Shown: piece after piece, positions 1 to 7,006 of the stretch
Layout of the letters: each line of letters starts with the position of its first letter
Position numbering within the stretch: the stretch's first letter is position 1
Source of the DNA: Betaproteobacteria bacterium
GTDB taxonomy: Bacteria > Pseudomonadota > Gammaproteobacteria > Burkholderiales > Eutrophovitaceae
Direction: 5' to 3'
Assembly: GCA_009886305.1 (NCBI GenBank)
Contig: QXZO01000161.1
Coordinates: 1 to 8,630 of the forward strand
Length of the DNA stretch: 8,630 nucleotides
Notes under the pieces: generated by a model
What the model was told of the DNA's origin: nothing
Databases searched by the model: none
What the model saw: the letters and a program-made list of their open reading frames with translations, nothing else
Made by a program: the position numbers and the translations under genes

Positions 1-1
1 A

Positions 2-322
2 ATCGAAGATGGGAAAAATGAAACCTTAAATTACGCGAAAAGAAATGGATTAAAGGTGTTCACAAAAAATACTATAAAAGATACTCAAACACTGTTTGCC
101 GAATTAGAGAAAATCACAAGTCAAGGTTATGCCTTCGACAATGAAGAGGCTGAACCAGGTGTCTCCTGTATTGGCGCCGGAATTTATGACGACTCCGGGT
201 CTTTAGTAGCTGGTTTATCTATTTCTAGCCCCTCACACAGACTAAACCGGCTCTGGGGTAAGCACGTTAGAGCTACTGCTGAAAAAATAACTATTGCATT
301 AGGCGGTTCTGGACCTGAATAA
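2..322 (+). CDS. IclR-family transcriptional regulator, C-terminal effector-binding domain (5' partial)
   Basis: The reading frame is open from base 2 to the TAA at 320-322, giving 106 visible residues. The first ~145 residues, including the winged-helix DNA-binding domain, lie outside the window, so the internal GTG at 56 is not a credible start. The segment fits the IclR effector domain: an F-T-x-N-T-I stretch, a helix ending in G-Y-A-F-D-N-E-E, then P-G-V-S-C-I-G-A, a D-x-S-G-S-L-V-A-G-L-S-I-S strand and a final S-P-x-H-R-L. In the family this domain binds a small metabolite and controls a nearby catabolic operon or the gene's own transcription. The target cannot be inferred because the upstream neighbour is not visible and the downstream genes are convergent. 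The 39-base gap to the pbpG stop shows no clear terminator. Family assignment is firm; specificity is unknown. Confidence 0.85.
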   Translation: MEDGKNETLNYAKRNGLKVFTKNTIKDTQTLFAELEKITSQGYAFDNEEAEPGVSCIGAGIYDDSGSLVAGLSISSPSHRLNRLWGKHVRATAEKITIALGGSGPE

Positions 323-361
323 CAAACAGGTGATGATCACATATTCCCTTATTGTTATAAT

Positions 362-1222
362 CTACTTTTTATTTTGTCGCTCCATCCAGCGACGAACTCT
401 TCCAGCATCCCCCAGCGCAGTTAGTTTTCCCCATGAATCTAATAAAACCATAATTACAGATTTATTTAACAGGGTTGTTTGCATAACCAAGCAGCGGCCA
501 GACTCGCTGATATAACCGGTCTTGGAAAGACCAATATCCCACCTAGAGCTTCTTGCTAATCGATTTGAATTAACGTAGTCCAGTCTTACCGGTCGTTTAC
601 CCATTTTAGCTCGCAGTTGGAAAGAGGACGTTGTCGTGTACTGTCGAATCAAGGGATAACTCAATGCCGCTTGTGCTAATTTCACTAAATCATGGCCAGT
701 AGAAACATTCCCAGGACGCAACCCAGTGGAATCAACAAAATTTGTATCATTCATCCCGAGTGATTTGGCTTTACTATTCATAGCGATAACAAAACCAACT
801 TTACCCCCGGGAAAGACTCTTGCCAGCGCAGCTGAAGCTCGGTTCTCTGATGCCATTAACGCAAGTTTCAACACTTCAGCTCTTAACAATGTGGTACCAA
901 CACCAAGTTTTGAGCGCGAACCTTTATATCGATCAACGTCTGCCTTCGCAATAGTAATTGACTCGAGCAGGGGAACTCCTGAGTCGATTATGACCATTGC
1001 CGTCATCAATTTTGTAACCGACGCGATAGGAGCTGCTTCTGAAGCATTTTTTTCGTAGATAATTTCTCCACTGCTTTGATCTACTATCAGAGCGACCCGC
1101 GACTTCAGGCGCGGACCACTACGGGCCTCTGCGACAACCACATTATGAATAAAAAGAACGACTGCGAGCGCACCCAACAAAAGTATCGAGCAAAGGGTTT
1201 GTTTCATTCGACTGGTATACAT
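362..1222 (-). CDS. pbpG: D-alanyl-D-alanine endopeptidase, PBP7-like (peptidase family S11)
   Basis: Periplasmic low-molecular-weight penicillin-binding protein that, in the family, cleaves D-Ala-meso-DAP cross-links during peptidoglycan remodelling. Counted from an upstream GTG at 1237 (291 aa), the three active-site motifs are all present: S73-V-T-K76 with the acylating serine, S130-E-N132, and K239-T-G241. The block W-D-I-G-L-S-K-T-G-Y-I-S-E-S-G-R-C-L-V-M is typical of the PBP7/PbpG branch. There is no C-terminal amphipathic anchor after the catalytic domain, again like PBP7 and unlike DacA/DacC. Start choice is uncertain: GTG 1237, ATG 1222 and ATG 1207 are in frame and none has a good Shine-Dalgarno. 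ATG 1207 puts M-K-Q-T-L directly before the hydrophobic signal core, with likely cleavage after a V-A-E-A stretch. I list 1222 as a compromise. The gene follows the ABC exporter by about 50-80 bases and may have its own promoter. Confidence 0.9.
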   Translation of the reverse strand: MYTSRMKQTLCSILLLGALAVVLFIHNVVVAEARSGPRLKSRVALIVDQSSGEIIYEKNASEAAPIASVTKLMTAMVIIDSGVPLLESITIAKADVDRYKGSRSKLGVGTTLLRAEVLKLALMASENRASAALARVFPGGKVGFVIAMNSKAKSLGMNDTNFVDSTGLRPGNVSTGHDLVKLAQAALSYPLIRQYTTTSSFQLRAKMGKRPVRLDYVNSNRLARSSRWDIGLSKTGYISESGRCLVMQTTLLNKSVIMVLLDSWGKLTALGDAGRVRRWMERQNKK

Positions 1223-1249
1223 AAGCGCTTCAATCACTACTAAATAAAA

Positions 1250-1280
1250 ATTATATATCTCTTTGAGCTAGCAAATACAA
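1250..1280 (-). promoter_or_regulatory. Candidate promoter for pbpG
   Basis: On the minus strand a perfect TATAAT (plus coordinates 1250-1255) lies 19 bases after TTGTAT (1275-1280), a weak -35 match. A start near 1243 would give a short leader of about 20-35 bases to ATG 1222 or 1207. The region is AT-rich, so the perfect -10 could be chance. The gap also holds the small dyad CAAAT-ACA-ATTTG (1272-1284), which I do not interpret. Confidence 0.3.
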
Positions 1281-1288
1281 TTTGTTGT

Positions 1289-3034
1289 TTAAGCATTATT
1301 TTGTTGAAGGTTCCACATACGACTGTACCTCCCCTCCCGCTCAAGCAATTGATCATGCGTCCCCTGTTCAACAATTTTTCCAGAATCTAAAACGATGATT
1401 TCATGGGCATGAATTATGGTTGATAGTCGATGTGCGATCACCAGTGTTGTTCTATTTTTTGATACGTCATCTAACGCTAATTGTATTTGACGCTCACTAC
1501 CCGAATCTAACGACGATGTCGCTTCATCGAAAATCATAATTGGCGGATCCTTAAGTATCGCTCGCGCAATTGATATTCTTTGCTTTTCACCACCGGAAAC
1601 CTTTAAACCACGCTCACCTACGGTTGTCCCATAGCCCTCTGGAAGCGATTGAATAAACTTCTCTAGTTGAGCTAAGCGCACTACCCGATCTAAATCCTCG
1701 TCCTTGCATGACGGGTCTCCATACCTAATATTAAACCCTAGTGTATCGTTAAAAAGAACTGTATCTTGTGGCACGACACCGACAGATTTTCGATAACTGG
1801 TCTGCGAGTAATGCCTAACATCCACTCCGTCAAGGATAATCCCCCCTTCATCTACGTCATACAGCCGAAACAACAACCTGGCTAAAGTGGTTTTACCTGA
1901 ACCACTCTCGCCGACAACTGCCACTGTTTTTCCGAATGGAATAAAAAAACTGACATCAGACAGCGTTTCTCTCTTGCCATCGTAAGAAAATGATACATTT
2001 TTGAATTGAATAGTAGGAGTAGAGGACTTCATTGGAATACAGTCAGCGCGATCAACAATATCACGTCGCGTATCCAATAAAGAGAACATATTGTTCATGT
2101 CTATAAATGCTTGCTTGATTTCGCGATATACCATCCCCATGAAATTAAGTGGGATGTAGAGTTGAATCAATAGTCCATTCACAAGGACCAAATCGCCAAT
2201 CGTCAAGTTTTGAGAAACCACCCCCTGAGAGGTTAATATCATTAATGACGTGACCGCTATTGCGATAATCACACTTTGTCCGATGTTAAGTAATCCGAGA
2301 GAGGTCTCTGTTTTTACATCAGCCCGTTCGTACTCCTGCAAAAAAGAATCGTATCGCTGCGCCTCATATTCCTCATTATTAAAATATTTAACAGTTTCAT
2401 AGTTAAGCAAACTATCAACCGCATGCGAGTTGGAACGGGTGTCCCATCCGTTAGCTTCGCGACGAATATTCATCCGCCACTCGGATACGAAGAACGTGTA
2501 AACCAAGTATAAAAATACCGCTGAAAAAGTAATTGCAGCGAATCTCCAATCAAACCTATCTAATAAGATCGCGGCCACAAAGCCAAACTCCAAAATGACC
2601 GGAATGATTGAGAATAAAGAATAGGTCAGCAGGATGGAGATACCACGTGTTCCCCGCTCTATTTCTCGAGAAATGCCTCCAGTATGCCTCTCAAGGTGGA
2701 ATTTCAAACTTAAATCATGCAAGTGCCGAAAAACTTTAAGCGCTATGCGTCTCGTGGCTCGACGTGTCACCTTCACAAACACTACATCACGTAGTTCAGC
2801 GAAGAAAACGGCACATAGTCTCAGCCCACCGTAACTCAGGAGTAAGGCCAACGGCAAGAGAAGTAATTGGTCCTTTGGGGCCAATGAATCAACTACCTCT
2901 TTAAGCACAAGTGGTACCGTCACATTAGCGACTTTAGCTAGCGTCAGCAGCACTAGAGCCGCCACTACCCGATACTTAAACTCCCAAACGTATGGTGCTA
3001 AGGATTTAAGAGCCAACCAATTAGTTTTATTCAC
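1289..3034 (-). CDS. Atm1/ABCB-type ABC exporter, fused permease and ATPase
   Basis: A complete half-transporter of 581 residues, expected to work as an inner-membrane homodimer. The N-terminal ~320 residues form the six-helix exporter fold, with hydrophobic spans near residues 21-44, 57-78, 133-158, 165-184, 251-270 and 282-302. The cytoplasmic segment N-Y-E-T-V-K-Y-F-N-N-E (211-221) is a hallmark of the Atm1/ABCB7/HMT1 branch. The ATPase domain has Walker A G-E-S-G-S-G-K-T-T (375-383), Q-loop Q423, signature V-S-G-G-E-K-Q (479-485), Walker B ending F-D-E (502-504) and H535, so it should be catalytically competent. Characterised bacterial Atm1 proteins export oxidised glutathione and metal-glutathione complexes; substrate here is inferred from that. 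Start is GTG 3034, the first in-frame start, with only a weak GGA about 10 bases upstream. The gene lies 62 bases after nadA, and a 9-codon ORF overlaps its start. Confidence 0.92.
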   Translation of the reverse strand: MNKTNWLALKSLAPYVWEFKYRVVAALVLLTLAKVANVTVPLVLKEVVDSLAPKDQLLLLPLALLLSYGGLRLCAVFFAELRDVVFVKVTRRATRRIALKVFRHLHDLSLKFHLERHTGGISREIERGTRGISILLTYSLFSIIPVILEFGFVAAILLDRFDWRFAAITFSAVFLYLVYTFFVSEWRMNIRREANGWDTRSNSHAVDSLLNYETVKYFNNEEYEAQRYDSFLQEYERADVKTETSLGLLNIGQSVIIAIAVTSLMILTSQGVVSQNLTIGDLVLVNGLLIQLYIPLNFMGMVYREIKQAFIDMNNMFSLLDTRRDIVDRADCIPMKSSTPTIQFKNVSFSYDGKRETLSDVSFFIPFGKTVAVVGESGSGKTTLARLLFRLYDVDEGGIILDGVDVRHYSQTSYRKSVGVVPQDTVLFNDTLGFNIRYGDPSCKDEDLDRVVRLAQLEKFIQSLPEGYGTTVGERGLKVSGGEKQRISIARAILKDPPIMIFDEATSSLDSGSERQIQLALDDVSKNRTTLVIAHRLSTIIHAHEIIVLDSGKIVEQGTHDQLLEREGRYSRMWNLQQNNA

Positions 3035-3060
3035 GAGAGATAATCCAGAGCGTGGCCCAT
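3031..3060 (-). other. 9-codon leader ORF overlapping the ABC exporter start (GTGA overlap)
   Basis: An ATG at 3060-3058 opens a 9-codon frame (M-G-H-A-L-D-Y-L-S) whose TGA at 3033-3031 overlaps the GTG start of the exporter in a GTGA arrangement, the geometry of translational coupling. There is no visible Shine-Dalgarno before this ATG, so it may not be translated. It is the only ATG in the nadA-exporter gap that ends in this way. Confidence 0.2.
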
Positions 3061-3096
3061 GTTGTAAGAGCAGCGGGGCAATATTTTCTTAAAAGT

Positions 3097-4200
3097 CTAA
3101 GAAATTGACAGCATCCGCTCAAGAGAGAGACGCGCCATATCCTTTTCCGAATCAGGAACGCAAATTTGATTGACCACGACACCATCTCGTAGATTATCTA
3201 GTTGCCATGCTAAATGCTGTGGGTCGATACGATTCATGGTCGAACACATACACACGAGGGGCGACATAAATTCGACTACCTTTCCCTGAGGACGAAATTC
3301 TTCCGCTATCCGAGTTACTAAATTTAATTCAGTGCCAACCAACCAATGCGAATTCGGCTTTGCCGCAGCGATTGTCTCTACGATGTATTCAGTCGAGCCG
3401 ACAAAATCAGATTGATCGCATACCTCGAAACGACACTCTGGATGCGAGATCACGTAACCTTCAGGGTGTTGTTCACGAAAACGTGCGATGTGTGATGGTT
3501 GGAACATCTGATGGACAGAGCAATGACCTTTCCACAAAAGAATTTTCGCGTTCTTGACTTCCTCTTCAGTGAGCCCACCCATCCAAAGGTCGGGATCCCA
3601 AACTTTCATATCTGCATCATCAATTAATCCCAGCTGATGTCCCGACCAACGGCCTAGGTGTTGATCGGGGAAAAATAAAATTTTATCTTGTTCGCTCAAA
3701 CCCCAGCTAACTATTCGAGAGGCATTGGACGAAGTGCAAACGATACCTCCATGCTCACCGCAAAACGCTTTAAGATCTGCTGCAGAATTAATATAAGTAA
3801 TAGGCGTCACGGACATGCCATCTCCGAGAGTGGTCTTTAATTCACGCCAAGCCCTATTGACCTTCGATAAATTAGCCATATCAGCCATCGAACAACCCGC
3901 TGCTAGATCCGGCAGTAACGCCTTCTGGCTTGGCTTGGACATAATATCCGCCACTTCAGCCATAAAATGGACACCACAAAATATTATGTGCTCGGAATCT
4001 GCCTGCGATGCAAGTCGGGAAAGTTTAAGAGAATCACCTTTTAAATCAGCATGTTGATACACATCGGCTCTTTGATAGTGATGGCCAAGAATTACCAAAC
4101 CATCACCAAGGCTAGCTTTCGCATTTTTTATGAGCGCATGACAATCCTCATCAGAAAGATCACGGTAATCTGAAAACTCTCTATTGCCGACTATTTCCAT
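3097..4200 (-). CDS. nadA: Quinolinate synthase (4Fe-4S enzyme of de novo NAD synthesis)
   Basis: Condenses iminoaspartate with dihydroxyacetone phosphate to quinolinate in the cytoplasm, using an oxygen-sensitive 4Fe-4S cluster with three cysteine ligands. Numbered from an in-frame GTG at 4209, the protein shows L-G-H-H-Y-Q-R (41-47), G-D-S-L-K-L-S-R (58-65), likely ligands C106 (A-A-G-C-S), C230 (W-K-G-H-C) and C320 (V-C-M-C-S-T-M-N), and the conserved P-D-x-H-L-G-R, S-H-P-E-C and G-S-T-E segments. I place the start at ATG 4200, three codons inside the GTG, because AAGG sits 11 bases before the ATG but only 2 before the GTG. This gives 367 residues against 347 in E. coli NadA, with extra length between H-L-G-R and the second cysteine. 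No nadB or nadC is adjacent. It follows nudB by about 110 bases and probably has its own promoter. Confidence 0.95.
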   Translation of the reverse strand: MEIVGNREFSDYRDLSDEDCHALIKNAKASLGDGLVILGHHYQRADVYQHADLKGDSLKLSRLASQADSEHIIFCGVHFMAEVADIMSKPSQKALLPDLAAGCSMADMANLSKVNRAWRELKTTLGDGMSVTPITYINSAADLKAFCGEHGGIVCTSSNASRIVSWGLSEQDKILFFPDQHLGRWSGHQLGLIDDADMKVWDPDLWMGGLTEEEVKNAKILLWKGHCSVHQMFQPSHIARFREQHPEGYVISHPECRFEVCDQSDFVGSTEYIVETIAAAKPNSHWLVGTELNLVTRIAEEFRPQGKVVEFMSPLVCMCSTMNRIDPQHLAWQLDNLRDGVVVNQICVPDSEKDMARLSLERMLSIS

Positions 4201-4211
4201 AGCGTTCACTA

Positions 4212-4219
4212 CCTTTTTT
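4212..4219 (-). promoter_or_regulatory. Ribosome binding site deciding the nadA start
   Basis: AAAAAAGG on the minus strand ends 11 bases before ATG 4200 and only 2 bases before the alternative GTG at 4209. The spacing supports the ATG as the real start. Confidence 0.55.
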
Positions 4220-4227
4220 ATAAAACT

Positions 4228-4257
4228 AAAATAATTAGTCTAAAAGACTTTCAACAA
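4228..4257 (-). promoter_or_regulatory. Candidate nadA promoter with a dyad in its spacer
   Basis: TTGTTG (4252-4257) and TATTTT (4228-4233), spaced by 18 bases, are a plausible -35/-10 pair. A start near 4221 would leave a ~20-base leader carrying the nadA Shine-Dalgarno. The spacer contains the dyad AGTCT-AAA-AGACT (4237-4249), operator-like in position, and a 10-bp palindrome AACAATTGTT (4265-4274) lies just upstream of the -35. All elements are AT-rich and individually weak. Confidence 0.3.
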
Positions 4258-4310
4258 AACATATAACAATTGTTTAAGCTCGAATTCATCCCAGGTTGCA
4301 TCAATACCAG

Positions 4311-4784
4311 TTAACGCAAACTCGCATGATGTTTCAAGAGGAATGTTAGCGCATCGACGTTAGTCCATGAAAAAACTCGATCCATCGCCTCTTCAATTCG
4401 AACCCACTCAAATTGAACATGTTCGCGAGGTGATATTTTAATCGACACCCGACCGGGCACAAGCAGACCAAAAGCGTGCTCTACGTTATGAGTTACACCC
4501 GGAGCATAACGACCACGCCAATGTTTGAAAATTTCAAACTCGTTAGATCTATTCCAATTAACCAAATTATGGTCATCAGCGTTGATACCGGTTTCCTCTC
4601 TCAATTCTCTTGCTGCAGTTTCATAAAGCGTCTCATTTGGTTCGCAGCTACCGGTGACAGACTGCCAGAATCCCTCTCGATCTGCTCTATCGAGCAAAAG
4701 AACCTCTAAGTCTTGAGTGTAGACCACTATCAAGACGGACACAGGGGTCTTAAAAGATTGAGAATGACCCACGTCAACCGTCAT
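4311..4784 (-). CDS. nudB: Dihydroneopterin triphosphate diphosphatase (Nudix hydrolase)
   Basis: A 157-residue Nudix hydrolase. In the NudB family it removes pyrophosphate from dihydroneopterin triphosphate, an early step of folate synthesis after GTP cyclohydrolase. The Nudix box G-x5-E-x7-R-E-L-R-E-E-T-G-I is complete at residues 45-67, including the metal-binding R-E-x-x-E-E core. The segments P-V-S-V-L-I-V near the N terminus and G-F-W-Q-S-V-T-G-S before the box are typical of NudB rather than of NudF or MutT. ATG 4784 is preceded by AGG with 8-base spacing; that AGG includes the last two bases of the aspS TAG stop. With a gap of only 9 bases the two genes are almost surely co-transcribed and translationally coupled. 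nudB is also next to aspS in E. coli, which supports orthology. Other Nudix substrates cannot be excluded from sequence alone. Confidence 0.9.
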   Translation of the reverse strand: MTVDVGHSQSFKTPVSVLIVVYTQDLEVLLLDRADREGFWQSVTGSCEPNETLYETAARELREETGINADDHNLVNWNRSNEFEIFKHWRGRYAPGVTHNVEHAFGLLVPGRVSIKISPREHVQFEWVRIEEAMDRVFSWTNVDALTFLLKHHASLR

Positions 4785-4792
4785 AGATGGAA

Positions 4793-4795
4793 CCT
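4793..4795 (-). promoter_or_regulatory. nudB Shine-Dalgarno overlapping the aspS stop
   Basis: AGG lies 8 bases before ATG 4784; its first two bases are the A and G of the aspS TAG stop codon. This suggests ribosomes ending aspS re-initiate or hand over at nudB. Confidence 0.55.
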
Positions 4796-6593
4796 AATCA
4801 GGTTTTTGTTTACTTTTAACACCTTTCCCTGCTCCACGAAGACGAATATGTAAATCACGCAGCTGAACATCTGGAACTACAGAAGGAGCCCCCGTCAACA
4901 AATCTTGTCCACGCTGTGTTTTTGGGAAAGCAATCACATCCCTTATGGACGAAGCCCCGCACATAAGGGTCACAATGCGGTCTAGGCCAAAAGCAATACC
5001 CCCGTGTGGCGGCGCACCCCATTTAAGACTATCTAGAAGGAAACCAAATTTAGCTTGCTGATCCTCAGGAGTGATTTTTAATGAACGAAACACTTTCTCT
5101 TGCATTTCAGGTTGGTGAATACGAACAGAACCGCCACCAATCTCCCACCCATTTAAAACCATATCGTAGGCTTTTGAATAGGCTACGGAGGGATTGCTTT
5201 CTATGAATTCGTCATGACCGTCTTTGGGCGCGGTGAACGGATGGTGCCGAGCCGCCCACTGATTTGACTGCTCGTCATACTCAAACATCGGAAAGTCAAC
5301 TACCCAAAGCGGCTTCCATCCTGGCTCCATCAAGCCAAGATCTCGTCCGAGCTTATCTCTAAGCGCACCCAAAGCGTCATTAACGATCGTTCCCTTATCT
5401 GCACCGAAGAACACAATATCGCCATTTTCAGCACCTGAAAGCTCCATAACTTTTATTACAGCTTCTTCAGAGAGAAATTTAATGATGGGAGACTGGAGCC
5501 CTTCAATACCTTGAGATACATCGTTCACCTTAATGTATGCTAATCCTTTAGCTCCGTAGATTGATACAAAGTTTGTATAGTCATCAATCTGTTTCCGGCT
5601 GATGTCTCCCCCACCTGGCACTCGCAGCGCTACAACCCTACCGCCTTCCAAGTCAGCAGCGGTCCTGAAGACTTTGAAATCCTCGCTCTTCATAAGCTCC
5701 GTGATATCAGTAAAGACTAACGGAATTCTCAGGTCAGGCTTATCACTGCCGTATAAGCGAATGACCTCATCATATGCCATCACTGGAAATACTTGAGGTA
5801 AATTAACATTCAGAGTCTTCTTGAAACATCCCCTGATCATATCCTCCATAATTTCTCTGATCTCGAATTCGTCAAGAAATGAAGTTTCTATATCGATTTG
5901 GGTAAACTCAGGTTGTCGGTCCGCACGTAAATCTTCATCACGAAAACACTTAACGACTTGGTAATAGCGATCAAATCCAGCAACCATCAACATTTGTTTA
6001 AAAAGCTGTGGCGACTGAGGTAGCGCATAAAACTGTCCATCATGCATACGTGAAGGAACGAGAAATTCACGAGCACCCTCAGGCGTCGATTTATATAAAA
6101 ATGGCGTTTCTACATCTATAAAGCCTTCTTGGTCCAAGTAATCTCTTAAAAACTTCGATACGCGAGATCTAAGTTTCAAGTTTTCCTGCATTTGGGGGCG
6201 GCGTAAGTCGAAAACTCTATTCTCTAATCGAACCATCTCTGAAGGCTCTTCTTCATCAATTGAAAAAGGTGGTGTTTCTGAAACATTAAGAATTTCAATA
6301 TCTCCAGCCAAAACCTCGATTTCCCCGCTCGTTAAAGACTTATTAACCGTTCCCTCAGGCCGCGGACGAACTCGGCCTGACACCCGCAAAACATATTCAC
6401 TGCGAGCACGATCAGCTAAAGAAAAAGCCTCTTTATTATCAGGATCGCATACAACTTGAACAACACCCTCTCGGTCACGCAAATCGATGAAAATAACTCC
6501 ACCATGATCACGCCTACGGTGAACCCATCCATATACATGTACCTCTTGGCCGAGGTAGTAAGAATCAATTAGCCCACAATAATTTGTTCGCAT
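4794..6593 (-). CDS. aspS: Aspartyl-tRNA synthetase, bacterial type, probably non-discriminating
   Basis: Class IIb synthetase of 599 residues (E. coli 590), cytoplasmic, attaching aspartate to tRNA-Asp. The N-terminal anticodon-binding OB fold (about 1-105) contains G-W-V-H-R-R-R-D-H-G-G. The catalytic core has motif 2 (F-R-D-E-D-L-R-A-D-R, 217-226, followed by Q-P-E-F-T-Q-I-D), the bacterial GAD insertion (roughly 285-420) and motif 3 (G-I-A-F-G-L-D-R, 532-539). H30 and G81 match, with a one-residue offset, H31 and G82 of the Pseudomonas aeruginosa enzyme, which are linked to its ability to charge tRNA-Asn too; E. coli has Leu at the first position. I therefore infer an Asp/Asn-tRNA ligase dependent on GatCAB. 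ATG 6593 gives the normal N terminus but has only a weak purine-rich ribosome site. The gene sits between fmdB and nudB, a common arrangement; the DUF502 gene often found between fmdB and aspS in betaproteobacteria is absent. Confidence 0.97.
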   Translation of the reverse strand: MRTNYCGLIDSYYLGQEVHVYGWVHRRRDHGGVIFIDLRDREGVVQVVCDPDNKEAFSLADRARSEYVLRVSGRVRPRPEGTVNKSLTSGEIEVLAGDIEILNVSETPPFSIDEEEPSEMVRLENRVFDLRRPQMQENLKLRSRVSKFLRDYLDQEGFIDVETPFLYKSTPEGAREFLVPSRMHDGQFYALPQSPQLFKQMLMVAGFDRYYQVVKCFRDEDLRADRQPEFTQIDIETSFLDEFEIREIMEDMIRGCFKKTLNVNLPQVFPVMAYDEVIRLYGSDKPDLRIPLVFTDITELMKSEDFKVFRTAADLEGGRVVALRVPGGGDISRKQIDDYTNFVSIYGAKGLAYIKVNDVSQGIEGLQSPIIKFLSEEAVIKVMELSGAENGDIVFFGADKGTIVNDALGALRDKLGRDLGLMEPGWKPLWVVDFPMFEYDEQSNQWAARHHPFTAPKDGHDEFIESNPSVAYSKAYDMVLNGWEIGGGSVRIHQPEMQEKVFRSLKITPEDQQAKFGFLLDSLKWGAPPHGGIAFGLDRIVTLMCGASSIRDVIAFPKTQRGQDLLTGAPSVVPDVQLRDLHIRLRGAGKGVKSKQKPD

Positions 6594-6629
6594 TACTTTT
6601 CGTTTCCGTTTTTTATACGTCGTTAAAAC

Positions 6630-6655
6630 GCACCCGCCTTAGAATAGATGGGTGC
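6630..6655 (-). terminator. Hairpin between fmdB and aspS, possible weak terminator or attenuator
   Basis: A 6-bp GC-rich stem, GCACCC (6655-6650 on the minus strand) with GGGTGC (6635-6630), closes a 14-base loop. It is followed by GTTTTAA, a short interrupted T tract. It starts about 12 bases after the fmdB stop and ends about 37 bases before aspS. The T tract is too short for a confident intrinsic terminator; it may only reduce read-through or stabilise the 3' end of the fmdB message. Confidence 0.3.
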
Positions 6656-6666
6656 TTGAAAAATTG

Positions 6667-6981
6667 CTAATCGCCGTCATTTGCCGACGATTTTTTTGTT
6701 GATTTAGTATCCGAAGAACCGTTCGAATTAGCCGATTCGGAACTTGTCTTAGATTCGCCGCCACCCTTTGATGCATCTTTGCCCTTCTCAGACTGCTTTT
6801 TATCCTTAAAATCTGTGACGTACCAACCGGCACCTTTTAACTGAAAACCCGCAGCACTTACCATTTTCACAAGCGACGGCGATTCACATTTAGGACAATT
6901 GACCAATGGATCTGCTGTAATTTTTTGCAGCGCCTCATGTTCGTATCCACACGAAGAGCAACGATATTCATAGATGGGCAT
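6667..6981 (-). CDS. FmdB-family zinc-ribbon protein
   Basis: A 104-residue protein beginning M-P-I-Y-E-Y-R-C, the standard FmdB-family start. The zinc ribbon is formed by C8-x2-C11 and C29-x2-C32, followed by a short K-G-x-G-W-Y-V-T-D segment (about 50-58). The last ~45 residues are a low-complexity tail rich in Ser, Lys, Asn, Gly and Asp, presumably disordered. The family is named after a putative regulator of the formamidase operon in Methylophilus, but the role of most members is not established, so I do not assign one. ATG 6981 has a good ribosome site, TTGAGG, 7 bases upstream. Position just ahead of aspS is widely conserved in proteobacteria. It is probably the first gene of the minus-strand run. 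Confidence 0.9.
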   Translation of the reverse strand: MPIYEYRCSSCGYEHEALQKITADPLVNCPKCESPSLVKMVSAAGFQLKGAGWYVTDFKDKKQSEKGKDASKGGGESKTSSESANSNGSSDTKSTKKSSANDGD

Positions 6982-6988
6982 TATAGAA

Positions 6989-6994
6989 CCTCAA
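6989..6994 (-). promoter_or_regulatory. fmdB ribosome binding site
   Basis: TTGAGG on the minus strand with 7-base spacing to ATG 6981 is the best Shine-Dalgarno match I found in the window. Confidence 0.6.
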
Positions 6995-7006
6995 TTTAAC
7001 CGCACT

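Noticed and set aside
56..322. GTG 56 as the start of a short standalone protein
   Set aside because: The frame is open to base 2 and the start would fall inside the IclR effector domain; it is a truncated gene at the window edge.
330..515. Plus-strand ORF of 61 codons after the IclR gene
   Set aside because: It overlaps the 3' end of pbpG antisense, has no recognisable domain, and most of its length is explained by pbpG.
726..1058. Plus-strand ORF of 110 codons
   Set aside because: It lies entirely inside pbpG on the opposite strand, and its protein shows no recognisable motifs; pbpG has all three catalytic motifs.
1272..1284. Dyad CAAAT-ACA-ATTTG downstream of the exporter as a terminator
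   Set aside because: Only five AT-rich pairs and no following T tract on the gene strand.
3360..4057. Two plus-strand ORFs (65 and 80 codons) antisense to nadA
   Set aside because: Shadow frames of a well-conserved gene, with no domain features and no credible ribosome sites.
6639..6833. Minus-strand 64-codon ORF overlapping the end of fmdB
   Set aside because: It is an alternative frame of the low-complexity FmdB tail; its basic composition comes from shifted Ser/Lys/Asn codons.
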